From Desulfobacterales bacterium (GTDB lineage Bacteria > Desulfobacterota > Desulfobacteria > Desulfobacterales > JAIPEE01): a stretch of DNA of 64,000 bases. The DNA lies in contig JAIPEE010000003.1 in the NCBI GenBank assembly GCA_021737275.1, positions 62,001-126,000 of the forward strand, read 5' to 3'. Of the stretch, positions 1 through 8,132 are shown one piece after another (positions within the stretch are counted from its first letter, which is position 1; the number at the start of each line of letters is the position of its first letter). Below the pieces are notes generated by a model that worked only from the letters and a program-made list of their open reading frames with translations, did no database searches and had not been told where the DNA came from. Both the position numbers and the translations under genes were made by a program.

Positions 1-2
1 TT

Positions 3-704
3 GGCATTGAGTATATATTTGTTGAGAAGAGAATATATGAGGAATTGATAATCTTTAGGTCGGGCAGTAATCAATTTTCTGGTATTAAATGGAATCGAAT
101 AAAGCAGGAGCTTATAAGTGATGGTGACAGAAAGTTTGATGTCTTGTTCTTCGATGTTACAGCAATTCCTGATACCGATTGGGAACAACTGAAAAGTGAA
201 TGGAAAAGCAATAATGGATTTCAAGAGTCTCAATCAGCTCTTGATGCTCATATTGAAAAACGAAATTCAAAAACTGTACATTACCAAACAGAATACTGGT
301 TTGATATTACGAGCTTTTTTGGAAAAAAACTCATATCGGAGAAAATGAAGAACAAATACGATTTGATTGATAAGTTTTTCTCAAACCCAGAAGACGCCGT
401 AAAATTTTTTGTTCAGTTAAAGGTGTTGAAATTTGCTAATGATGACGGAAGTTGCATAGCTTCACTTGAAAAGGAGGCTGTTGATAAATGGACTTATTTG
501 CTGGAATGGAAAGATGGCGAGTATGTTGGTGAGCATATAAAACCGTTCAAACCATCAAAAGAAAATATCGACAAATTTAACAACGGTTGTGCGGGTTTAG
601 CAAGACTCCTAGAAGAATATATCGATAAAAATGATATCTCAGTTGTAACAAACGGACATAGCCCCTTTGGGGATATGGTGTACGAAGGCTCGCATACCCC
701 GTAG
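3..704 (+). CDS. Hypothetical protein, 5' end outside the window
   Basis: The reading frame is open from the first bases of the window, so the true start lies to the left. A TTG at 45 is only an internal possibility. About 234 codons are visible, ending in TAG at 702-704. The visible protein is rich in Lys, Phe, Trp and acidic residues, with no signal peptide or membrane segment. I recognise no family. The C-terminal stretch NGHSPFGDMVYEGSHTP is followed at once by non-coding DNA that leads to a truncated gene, so the C-terminus itself may have been altered by rearrangement. Function unknown. Confidence 0.6.
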   Translation, partial: GIEYIFVEKRIYEELIIFRSGSNQFSGIKWNRIKQELISDGDRKFDVLFFDVTAIPDTDWEQLKSEWKSNNGFQESQSALDAHIEKRNSKTVHYQTEYWFDITSFFGKKLISEKMKNKYDLIDKFFSNPEDAVKFFVQLKVLKFANDDGSCIASLEKEAVDKWTYLLEWKDGEYVGEHIKPFKPSKENIDKFNNGCAGLARLLEEYIDKNDISVVTNGHSPFGDMVYEGSHTP

Positions 705-915
705 GTAGAGAGAAAAGGGGAAAGACGAAAAAAGGTCTGGCTCAATTACGAACATAGTTAAAAAAGGGAAGCTTGCTGCTATAAGTATTCACCTGCTATG
801 TATCCACCAAAAGTTGTGACTGACAGATCATATCTTCACTTTCCCCAAAGTATAACCTCCCATCATAATAGGACCACACCCTATATAATTAAATGAAAAT
901 GAAGAAATAGCAAGA

Positions 916-1920
916 TTGGCAAATTTTGAAATTGAATATTTGATCAAAAACAAATGGGAAGAAATGTTTGATTCCCTCAGAATCGGCCAAGCAGATCTGA
1001 TTGCAAATCAAGGAATTACGGACAGGCGGTCTGAGCTATTTGGCTTTACCCGTCCCGTAGAAACATTTCCCGTTTCTATTTTTACCCGGAAACATGAAAA
1101 CGCAATCTCAACAATTCAAAGCCTCAGTGGGAAAACCGTTGCTGTAGTTAAGCTGAATATTGGAGAAATAATAGTCAAGGACCATTCGGATATTATTGTT
1201 CATAAATATGAGCATGTTGAAGAAGCCCTATTGGGGTTGTTGTCCGGCAATTCCGATGCCCTGATCTATCCTGAACCTGTTTTGTGGAATTTGGCCAGAC
1301 AGGCAAGAATAGAAGATAAGATTAAAGTGGTTGGAGAACCTATAATAGAAATAAGTCGCGCTATATCCGTACTGAAAAAAAATCAAACACTTTTAAAAAG
1401 ACTTGATACCGCTGTTGAAAAACTTGTAGGCTCCGAAAAATTCAAAACTATTTATACACGTTGGTATGGAAGCCCTACACCCTTCTGGACGGTTGATAAG
1501 GCTGTTGCTTTCATGACAGGGCTCCTGGTTATTGTTTTTATTTGCATGGGTTTTTGGCGCTACCGTTCTACCATGAGTTTGAATAAAAGTTTGCGAAAGC
1601 ATATAGCTAAACGAAAAACGGCTGAGCAAAATCTTAAACAAGCCTATGAAACTTTAGAGGAAAAGGTTGATGAACGAACCCGTCATCTTCAGGATGCGCT
1701 TGAAAAGGTTAAAACATTAAGCGGCATGCTGCCGATTTGCTCTTCTTGCAAAAAGATTCGTGATGATAAGGGTTATTGGAATCAAATTGAAGTCTATATT
1801 GAGAAACATTCTGAGGCGGAGTTCAGCCATGGCATGTGTCAAGAGTGCTCAGACAAACTTTATGGTGATGAAGATTGGTATAAAGCGTATAAAAACAAAT
1901 CCAATAATAAAGGTATATAA
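916..1920 (+). CDS. 5'-truncated solute-binding sensor with C-terminal CxxC module
   Basis: Residues about 1-180 match the later part of a family 3 periplasmic solute-binding domain (ANFEIEYL, a DLIANQGITDRR-like segment, FTRPVETFPV). The usual signal peptide and first beta-strands are missing. A transmembrane helix follows at about 195-215, then a coiled coil (about 220-265), then a Cys-rich tail with ICSSCKKIRDDKGYWNQIE and a later CQEC pair. That layout suggests ligand sensing across the membrane, but no kinase or cyclase domain is attached. The frame is open only from 889 (stop TAA at 886-888), and the TTG at 916 has no good ribosome site. I infer a gene whose 5' end was deleted, probably a pseudogene. 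It converges on the kinase gene 9 bp downstream. Confidence 0.6.
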   Translation: MANFEIEYLIKNKWEEMFDSLRIGQADLIANQGITDRRSELFGFTRPVETFPVSIFTRKHENAISTIQSLSGKTVAVVKLNIGEIIVKDHSDIIVHKYEHVEEALLGLLSGNSDALIYPEPVLWNLARQARIEDKIKVVGEPIIEISRAISVLKKNQTLLKRLDTAVEKLVGSEKFKTIYTRWYGSPTPFWTVDKAVAFMTGLLVIVFICMGFWRYRSTMSLNKSLRKHIAKRKTAEQNLKQAYETLEEKVDERTRHLQDALEKVKTLSGMLPICSSCKKIRDDKGYWNQIEVYIEKHSEAEFSHGMCQECSDKLYGDEDWYKAYKNKSNNKGI

Positions 1921-1929
1921 AAGGACACT

Positions 1930-4254
1930 TCAACTTCCATTCGAGACGTTTACCTCATCCAAAATTTTTCTTATCATCTTAGCCATTTCAGACTTTACTA
2001 TCGGCTTCATAAGAAAGCCATTCACCCCGATCTCCTCAGCGTTTTCCTTATTGGCCTGTTCACTGAAGCCAGTACAGATAATGATCGGCATTTCCGGCCT
2101 TATCTGTCTTACCTTATGAGCCAGCTGATCTCCTGTCATATGGGGCATGGACATATCAGAAATGATCATAGCAAACTTATCCGGATTCTTTTTAAATACT
2201 TCCAAAGCTTCAATACTGCTTACACGTGCAGTGACGGTATAACCGAGTCGTTCTAGTATCAACGTAACAAGCCGGGTTATGGAAGGCTCATCATCCACCA
2301 AAAGAATATGTTCATATCCGGCCTGAATTTCAGGTTTTAAACTTCTGAATTCCACATCATCGGTTTTTTTAATCAATGGCAGATAAATATTGAATGTTGT
2401 TCCTGATCCCGCTTCACTGCAAACTTCCGTATCACCGCCAATTTCTTTAACAATCCCATAGACGACAGCCAGTCCCAGGCCGGTTCCTTTCCCTTTTTTT
2501 TTGGTCGTAAAGTAAGGTTCAAATATTTTACTTTTAATCTCTTCCGAAATGCCGCTACCGTTATCGGAAACTGATAACACAGTATATTTTCCAGGACCGA
2601 CGGAAAGGGTAGCTAAATTGTTTTTTTTGAGAATAACTTCTTTAAGTCCAATTGTGATTTTTCCATTTTTTCCCTGCACGGCATGGTATGCATTGGTGAT
2701 AAGGTTCATAGCGATCTGATGAAGCTGCGTGGCATTTGCACATATTGATCCACAATCATGCTGAATTTCCTGTTCAATTTCAATATTTGTCGGGATAGTT
2801 GACCGGCAAAGTTTTAGTACTTCTTTTAAAACTTCCTGGAATTTTACCGGCATCCTTTCTTGTTCAGTCTGATGACTGAATGAAAGGATTTGCGACACCA
2901 ACTCTTTTGCCCGCTGTCCTGCATTATTTATTTCATGAGCATGCTCATAACTTACACTGCTCGCAGGCAAATCTTCTATCATCATTTCTGACAAGCCAAG
3001 GATCGGGTATAAAATATTATTAAAATCGTGGGCAATTCCGCCGGCAAGGTTGCCGATAGCTTCCATTTTTTGTACTTGCTGAATGCGATTTTGTAAATTT
3101 AGAAATTCCGTAGTATCTCTGAACACGGATAATTTGGACATTGCGCCATTTTCATTTTTAAAAACAGAGCTTGAAACACTATAAGAACGATTGTCTTTAG
3201 GGCTGAAGATATTTTTTTCCGTATGACCATTTTCAAGCATATCGCTATATTTGCACCAAGGACATTTGTGACCGAACCCATGAAGGGCTTCATAACATAA
3301 ATCACCGGTAGCATCATACCCGATTCTGTCACGCATCGCTTGATTCATATATTGGATTCGATAATCTTCTGAACAGATATAAATAGGGTCCTTTATTGTC
3401 TCCATCATGATTCTGTATCTGGCTTCGCTTTTTTTTAATTTGTTCTCAGTTCGTTTCCGCTCGGTAAGATCAACACCCAGAGAAGTAACATCAATCACAT
3501 CTCCTTTTGTATTCTTTGTTAATACATTGGACCATGCTATATTATATATTTCGCCGGATTTCCCAACAATCTCATTTTCAAAAGTCGAAAATCCGAGTGT
3601 GGTTTTTTGCCTCACCACCGAGTGGAATATGTTTTTGACTTTTTCTCGAATATTTTCGGGAATGAACATGTCAAACCAATTTTGACCGACAACTTCATGT
3701 TTTTCCCAGCCGGTAATGGTCAAAAATCGTTCATTTGCGAAAGTAATTTCAGCATTGATGTTTAGTGAAATACCTATTTGAGGTGTATTTATAAGAATAT
3801 TTCGCCATTTTTTTTCAGAACGTTTTAAAGCATTTTCAACTTCTTTTCGCTCAGTAATATCACGGGTAATCGAAAGAATAACGGCTTCATTTTTTAAATT
3901 TATCTTTCGGGCGGACATCAGACCATGTCTGATCCGGCCATCCTTTCCCACAAATTGTGCTTCAAGATTGTGCACAAAGCCATTTTTTCTCAAACCTTCG
4001 GTCAATTTTTTCCGGTCTTCAGGGTCCTTCCAGATATTCAACGATAAAGACGTTTTTCCAATCACTTCTTCACGGGTATATCCCAATATATGAGTGAAGC
4101 CGTCGTTGATATCAAGGTACACCCCGTCTTCAAGCCGATTTAAATTGATCGAATCCGGGCTTGTCATAAATGCTATCCGAAATTTCTCTTCGCTTTCTTT
4201 TAGTTCAATTTCAGTTTTTTTCTGTTGGGTGATGTCATCGTTGATTCCAATCAT
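1930..4254 (-). CDS. PAS-rich hybrid sensor histidine kinase (probably N-terminally truncated)
   Basis: Three PAS domains (about residues 17-135, 142-268 and 275-390) precede a HisKA domain with phospho-acceptor His409 in GGIAHDFNN. An HATPase domain follows (N521 region, DNGSGI, GTGLGL), then a C-terminal receiver with Asp700 in IISDMSMP and a Lys in FLMKP. It is expected to autophosphorylate on His409 and relay to its own receiver. The third PAS has a Cys motif (LCYEALHGFGHKCPWC), possibly for metal or redox sensing. The protein begins inside the end of another PAS unit (MIGINDDITQQKK). In-frame codons upstream (RGDPTN) continue that homology until a stop at 4273-4275. So at least one PAS domain, and any membrane sensor, has been lost or split off. 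Confidence 0.8.
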   Translation of the reverse strand: MIGINDDITQQKKTEIELKESEEKFRIAFMTSPDSINLNRLEDGVYLDINDGFTHILGYTREEVIGKTSLSLNIWKDPEDRKKLTEGLRKNGFVHNLEAQFVGKDGRIRHGLMSARKINLKNEAVILSITRDITERKEVENALKRSEKKWRNILINTPQIGISLNINAEITFANERFLTITGWEKHEVVGQNWFDMFIPENIREKVKNIFHSVVRQKTTLGFSTFENEIVGKSGEIYNIAWSNVLTKNTKGDVIDVTSLGVDLTERKRTENKLKKSEARYRIMMETIKDPIYICSEDYRIQYMNQAMRDRIGYDATGDLCYEALHGFGHKCPWCKYSDMLENGHTEKNIFSPKDNRSYSVSSSVFKNENGAMSKLSVFRDTTEFLNLQNRIQQVQKMEAIGNLAGGIAHDFNNILYPILGLSEMMIEDLPASSVSYEHAHEINNAGQRAKELVSQILSFSHQTEQERMPVKFQEVLKEVLKLCRSTIPTNIEIEQEIQHDCGSICANATQLHQIAMNLITNAYHAVQGKNGKITIGLKEVILKKNNLATLSVGPGKYTVLSVSDNGSGISEEIKSKIFEPYFTTKKKGKGTGLGLAVVYGIVKEIGGDTEVCSEAGSGTTFNIYLPLIKKTDDVEFRSLKPEIQAGYEHILLVDDEPSITRLVTLILERLGYTVTARVSSIEALEVFKKNPDKFAMIISDMSMPHMTGDQLAHKVRQIRPEMPIIICTGFSEQANKENAEEIGVNGFLMKPIVKSEMAKMIRKILDEVNVSNGS

Positions 4255-4528
4255 ATTAGTTGGGTCCCCTCGTCATCTCTCAATTAAAATGTTTTCAATG
4301 ATTCCTGGAATTTATCGTAAAAAAGTGAAATGGCAGCTAAATCTCCTAAGATTTTTGTTATATGAATATCCCATTTATTGGTATCACCATTCACCTTCAT
4401 AAAAGCCGGGACATCTCAAGAATAAGCATTTATGATGTTAGTATTTATAATTGTATTTATAAAAACAATATCTTATAGTATAGTCAAGCAATAAACTAGG
4501 AAACACATGTAAGGGCAGCGGATTCTGA

Positions 4529-5554
4529 TCAGGGCATGATTGAATGAGATTTCAAATATTCCAAAAGGCTCTGAATTCCATTCCCATCAACATATTCAAG
4601 AACTTCCCTAAATCCGTCACCATAGACATCATCAGGATCTTCCTGCAAATTCTGTAAAAAAAATTCAGCCAATTCATCATAATGATTTGAGTAAACAAGA
4701 TACGCAGCATAATTTGCCATACCTTCATTTAGTTTGAGTTCCAACTCTTTGTCACAATTGAGATTCATCCAGACATGCATCATTTCATGGGCAAGAACGC
4801 CTTCGAAATATCGTTCGGGCATACCAGTTAACATATAAATCGTATTACTTTGGGTTATGATCATGTTACCGACTTTCCTGTATTGATATAAGCAAAACCC
4901 TTTTTCACTATTGCCCGGGTTTCCGGAAAGTTCCATCAGCGTATCAAGATCAACAAGATTAATCGGCACATCAGACATATCAATTATAATGCCATTTGCA
5001 GACAGAACAGCTTTTATATGTTGAACGATTGCTTCTATCTCTTCATGATTCATTTCGGCTTCATTGTAGCAGATATTGCACACTGCTCTGCCATCGTCAT
5101 ATACCTGTCCGCCGCCGGTTGAAAATTCACTTATTAGCCGCCGGCAATACTCGCAGGCCTTATGCGTTTTCTCATGTTCCGGGTGATATTGCAGCCCCCA
5201 GAAATCTTCGCTGTATTGACCGGCTATCGGTTCATTACAGACAGAACAGCGCGGTGCCATAATTTCCATAAAGCAGTTTTTATGATAGCTCTCATTATCT
5301 GACACAATATAGGCACCATCAAGAATACGACCGCAAACACCGCATCGCGGTGCAACTTCATTATAACAATCTTTATGATAAGCTTTGCCACCTGATGTTA
5401 CACACTGTCCTGATATTGCTTCCCCGCATACACTGCACTCAAGACCTGTGTTTCCGGCAAAAGCAAATCGGTTAGCAAGTATCAGTAAGATTATGAACAC
5501 CGGAATGCAGATTGTTTTTAACATCAGTATTGATATCTTCTTTTGCTTAATCAT
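4529..5554 (-). CDS. Secreted LIM-type zinc-finger / DA1-like metallopeptidase
   Basis: A signal peptide (residues about 1-33: Lys-rich start, hydrophobic core, AFA-G) is followed by tandem CxxC...HxxC zinc-binding units (C40/C43, H60/C63, C71/C74, H91/C94, C103/C106, H124/H127, C134/C137, C159/C162). The C-terminal half carries the zincin motif HEMMH at 256-260, with a likely third ligand E278 in LNEGMANY. This order, LIM-like fingers then a peptidase with HEMMHxW, is that of the DA1 family, known in plants as ubiquitin-activated peptidases with bacterial relatives. I infer a zinc peptidase acting in the periplasm or outside the cell; substrate unknown. It stands alone, with a palindromic element just upstream of its start. 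Confidence 0.8.
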   Translation of the reverse strand: MIKQKKISILMLKTICIPVFIILLILANRFAFAGNTGLECSVCGEAISGQCVTSGGKAYHKDCYNEVAPRCGVCGRILDGAYIVSDNESYHKNCFMEIMAPRCSVCNEPIAGQYSEDFWGLQYHPEHEKTHKACEYCRRLISEFSTGGGQVYDDGRAVCNICYNEAEMNHEEIEAIVQHIKAVLSANGIIIDMSDVPINLVDLDTLMELSGNPGNSEKGFCLYQYRKVGNMIITQSNTIYMLTGMPERYFEGVLAHEMMHVWMNLNCDKELELKLNEGMANYAAYLVYSNHYDELAEFFLQNLQEDPDDVYGDGFREVLEYVDGNGIQSLLEYLKSHSIMP

Positions 5555-5569
5555 TATGAATGTATTACC

Positions 5570-5719
5570 TTAAGGGCACCTCTAAAAATTGTTTTTCACT
5601 CTGATTTCTGCGTTATACTAAAACTTTAAATCCTCGAAATACTTCAGTATTCCTCCGGTTGAAATTTTTAGTATGCCTTGAACTCATAGCGAAATCCTAA
5701 TTTTTAGAGATACCCTTAA
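5570..5719. repeat. 150-bp imperfect palindrome, MITE/REP-like element
   Basis: The terminal arms TTAAGGGCACCTCTAAAAATT (5570-5590) and AATTTTTAGAGATACCCTTAA (5699-5719) are inverted repeats with two mismatches over 21 bp. The similarity continues inward: TATACTAAAA near 5615 pairs with TTTTTAGTAT near 5667, and the centre pairs CGAAATACTT with AGTATTCCTCCGG-type sequence. The whole unit can therefore fold into one long hairpin. There is no ORF inside. This is the form of a non-autonomous miniature transposon or extragenic palindrome. No second copy was seen in this window. It lies between the LIM peptidase start and the end of the thioredoxin-fold gene. Confidence 0.7.
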
Positions 5720-5766
5720 ATGACAATTTTTACCACACAAATAAAATTCAGGATTACTATTTTCTG

Positions 5767-6750
5767 CTACAATCTGCCACCTATATCAGTAATAGTTTCT
5801 GCGGCGGCCTCTTTTAGTTCATCAGAAGAAAGCCTGGTAAGCAACCCTTTAATGTATTGAATTGTTTCCCGGTTTCCGCAAAGCCCAAAAAGATACAACA
5901 GATCACCTTGGGCCCGATCATTTATTTCCATAAAATTATCCAATAAAGAGTTGAGCCCGGCAAGAGCAAGCGCCATATCATATTCAATGATACTTTCCAT
6001 AGTAACCATAGCGCCCAGACGGGTTGACCACTTTTCATCAATTAAAAGCTTAAGAAATCCCGGAAAAACAGCTTTACGCTCTATCATCATTTGAGCAACA
6101 TCTACTGCCCTGCCCTCTTTTATCAGACTTCCTATTGAATCGGCACTCAGGGCAAACGGATCCCTGCCCACCATAATACCGACTATTTCGGAAGTCGAAA
6201 CATTGCCGGTCCATCTGAAATCGTTGTCCAGAAGAAGCGTCGGCACTGATTGAATGGCACTTTCCTGAGAATGTGTCTGAAACATCATGGCATCAATAAC
6301 AGACAGACGGGTATTTTCCGAAATAAAGGTCAAAGGGATAAGCTTTAACGCCATTTGAGGGCAGAATGGGCAATGGGATGAAACAAACAACCTCAATATA
6401 CAGGGTGTATCAACTTTCTCGAGTTGATATTGCTCATCATCAGACAAGCCTGCAGCCTTACCATCTGACAGGCGAATAGCTTCAAGAAAAGGCTCAAATT
6501 CGGTTCCGGTTGGTGCAGTATTGAATATCAAACGATCATGGATTTTAATGCCGGGTAATAATGCGGTTTCATCTTTTTTTCTATTTACCGTTATACCGGA
6601 TCCATCTTCAGTGATCTGATCACAAAAGGCTTGTATTTCATCAGGTGGCCCATCATCAGAAAAAACAAGATCAAGCGTAATATCGGTTTCAAGCTGAGCA
6701 GCAAGTTTTTTAAATAACTCAAGTTCGTGATTCGTCATAATTTTTAACAA
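5767..6750 (-). CDS. Thioredoxin-fold disulfide oxidoreductase with HEAT-like C-terminus
   Basis: The protein has two thioredoxin-like halves, as in the N-terminal domain of AhpF and archaeal protein disulfide oxidoreductases. The first half (about 1-100) lacks a redox pair. The second carries CPFC at 127-130, and a cis-Pro segment QSVPTLLLD follows. Residues from about 210 to the end form helical HEAT-like repeats (KWSTRLGAM, NRETIQYIKGLL, SDELKEAAAETI). No signal peptide, so cytoplasmic. I infer thiol-disulfide exchange, with the helical tail as a protein-binding surface. A start at Met5 (MTNHE) is also possible. No functional partner is obvious among the neighbours. Confidence 0.75.
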   Translation of the reverse strand: MLKIMTNHELELFKKLAAQLETDITLDLVFSDDGPPDEIQAFCDQITEDGSGITVNRKKDETALLPGIKIHDRLIFNTAPTGTEFEPFLEAIRLSDGKAAGLSDDEQYQLEKVDTPCILRLFVSSHCPFCPQMALKLIPLTFISENTRLSVIDAMMFQTHSQESAIQSVPTLLLDNDFRWTGNVSTSEIVGIMVGRDPFALSADSIGSLIKEGRAVDVAQMMIERKAVFPGFLKLLIDEKWSTRLGAMVTMESIIEYDMALALAGLNSLLDNFMEINDRAQGDLLYLFGLCGNRETIQYIKGLLTRLSSDELKEAAAETITDIGGRL

Positions 6751-6974
6751 ATATGTTCATATTATTTTTGGAAAATTATCTTTATTATCTTGTGCTTCTA
6801 TACAATAAAAGTCACCAAATAAAAAGATCGGCTTTATTTTTTACCAAAACCTATCTCAAAATAGTGTCTGAGGTTTAATATCATTTGATTGCATATGATG
6901 ATTTTGATAGATGAATTAAATTAATCTTAAAAACATATAGTAACGATATAGACAAACTAATAAGGAGCGTCAAT

Positions 6975-8012
6975 ATGACATCCAGATTTCATTCCCGGTT
7001 AAAAATTCGTTCCAATCCTGATCATCCGGTTATCTCTAATGATATTGTTCCATATGCATTGTTGTTGATCTTATTTTTATTTTCCGCGTGTGCTTCATCA
7101 TATAATTCCATGTACGATGCGGCAAAAGGCGGCGATACTGAAAAGGTATACAAACTTCTCTTAAGGGGTATTGATGTTGATGAACAATATAATGGCCTCT
7201 ACACACCGCTTATGCTGGCCGCTTCCAATGGACATACCGAAACAGTCACGCTCCTTATCAAAAGTGGTGCTGAGATTGATGCAAAAGATGAAAATGGAAC
7301 GACGTCTTTTATGCTGGCAGCGGTTGGCGGTCATGTTGAAACAATGAAACTCCTGAAATATTACAAGGCGGATTATAAAGCCTTAGATTTCCTTGACCGT
7401 ACGCCGTTAATGTATGCAGCGGCAGGCAACCGGCCCGATGCAATAATATATTTGCTTGCGCTTGGATTTGATACAAATGCTTCTGACAAGACAGATCTGT
7501 CCTCACACCTCATTGCATCACAGGCCTCTGCAATGGATGCAGCAAGAAGTCTCGAGACTTATGGAAATCCCCGCATAAAAACTTTTGCCATGTCTGTAAA
7601 TGATTTTTTTCATAACTGGCGAATTTTGAACGGCATCCGGCAACAGGTATCACCGCTTAATAACCATGGACATATTTTTGATGAACTGCTGACACCGGCC
7701 ATTCAGCTTGAAGCAGGCTCTCATAACCGAAGTGTTTACTGGGCTAAACTTAGTTTTACCAAAGAAAAAGCAGATGAAAATACTATGGCCATATTTACAT
7801 CTACAATTGAAAATTTTATCTCCCTGACAAATCCACTTCTTGATCCACATCAGAGAAAAAAGCTTTATGAAAACCTGAGACTATCCGGCACCTTTGCCGA
7901 CTTCACTGAAAGAGGCGAAAGTATCAGGCTTGGAAGCGTAAGGTATAATCTTCAGATTATCGGAGACGGTGGTCAGAAAATTATATTAAGCGCCTACCCG
8001 ATTCAAAATTAA
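6975..8012 (+). CDS. Ankyrin-repeat lipoprotein
   Basis: A good ribosome site (AAGGAG, 6962-6967) precedes the ATG. After an unusually long 24-residue N-terminal region comes a hydrophobic stretch ending in the lipobox LFSAC (Cys39), so it is probably lipidated and exported. Residues about 46-200 are four or five ankyrin repeats (LYTPLMLAASNGHTETVTLL, GTTSFMLAAVGGH, RTPLMYAAAGNRPDAI). The C-terminal 140 residues have no family I recognise. Ankyrin repeats bind proteins; the partner is unknown. It is a single-gene unit after a 224-bp intergenic region. Confidence 0.75.
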   Translation: MTSRFHSRLKIRSNPDHPVISNDIVPYALLLILFLFSACASSYNSMYDAAKGGDTEKVYKLLLRGIDVDEQYNGLYTPLMLAASNGHTETVTLLIKSGAEIDAKDENGTTSFMLAAVGGHVETMKLLKYYKADYKALDFLDRTPLMYAAAGNRPDAIIYLLALGFDTNASDKTDLSSHLIASQASAMDAARSLETYGNPRIKTFAMSVNDFFHNWRILNGIRQQVSPLNNHGHIFDELLTPAIQLEAGSHNRSVYWAKLSFTKEKADENTMAIFTSTIENFISLTNPLLDPHQRKKLYENLRLSGTFADFTERGESIRLGSVRYNLQIIGDGGQKIILSAYPIQN

Positions 8013-8132
8013 TTTCCAATAAAATTATGACACTTAAAAAATTACAAACATATCTACTCAATAAAAAAGGGTGATCAGGTCCATGATTAAACGAAAGCCT
8101 ATTTTAACTTCATCTGAGAAAAATCATATCCA

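Noticed and set aside
4284-4400. 38-codon minus-strand frame upstream of the hybrid kinase (MKVNGDTNKWDIHI...)
   Set aside because: Too short to judge, no recognised domain; possibly debris of the lost kinase 5' end, so not listed as a gene.
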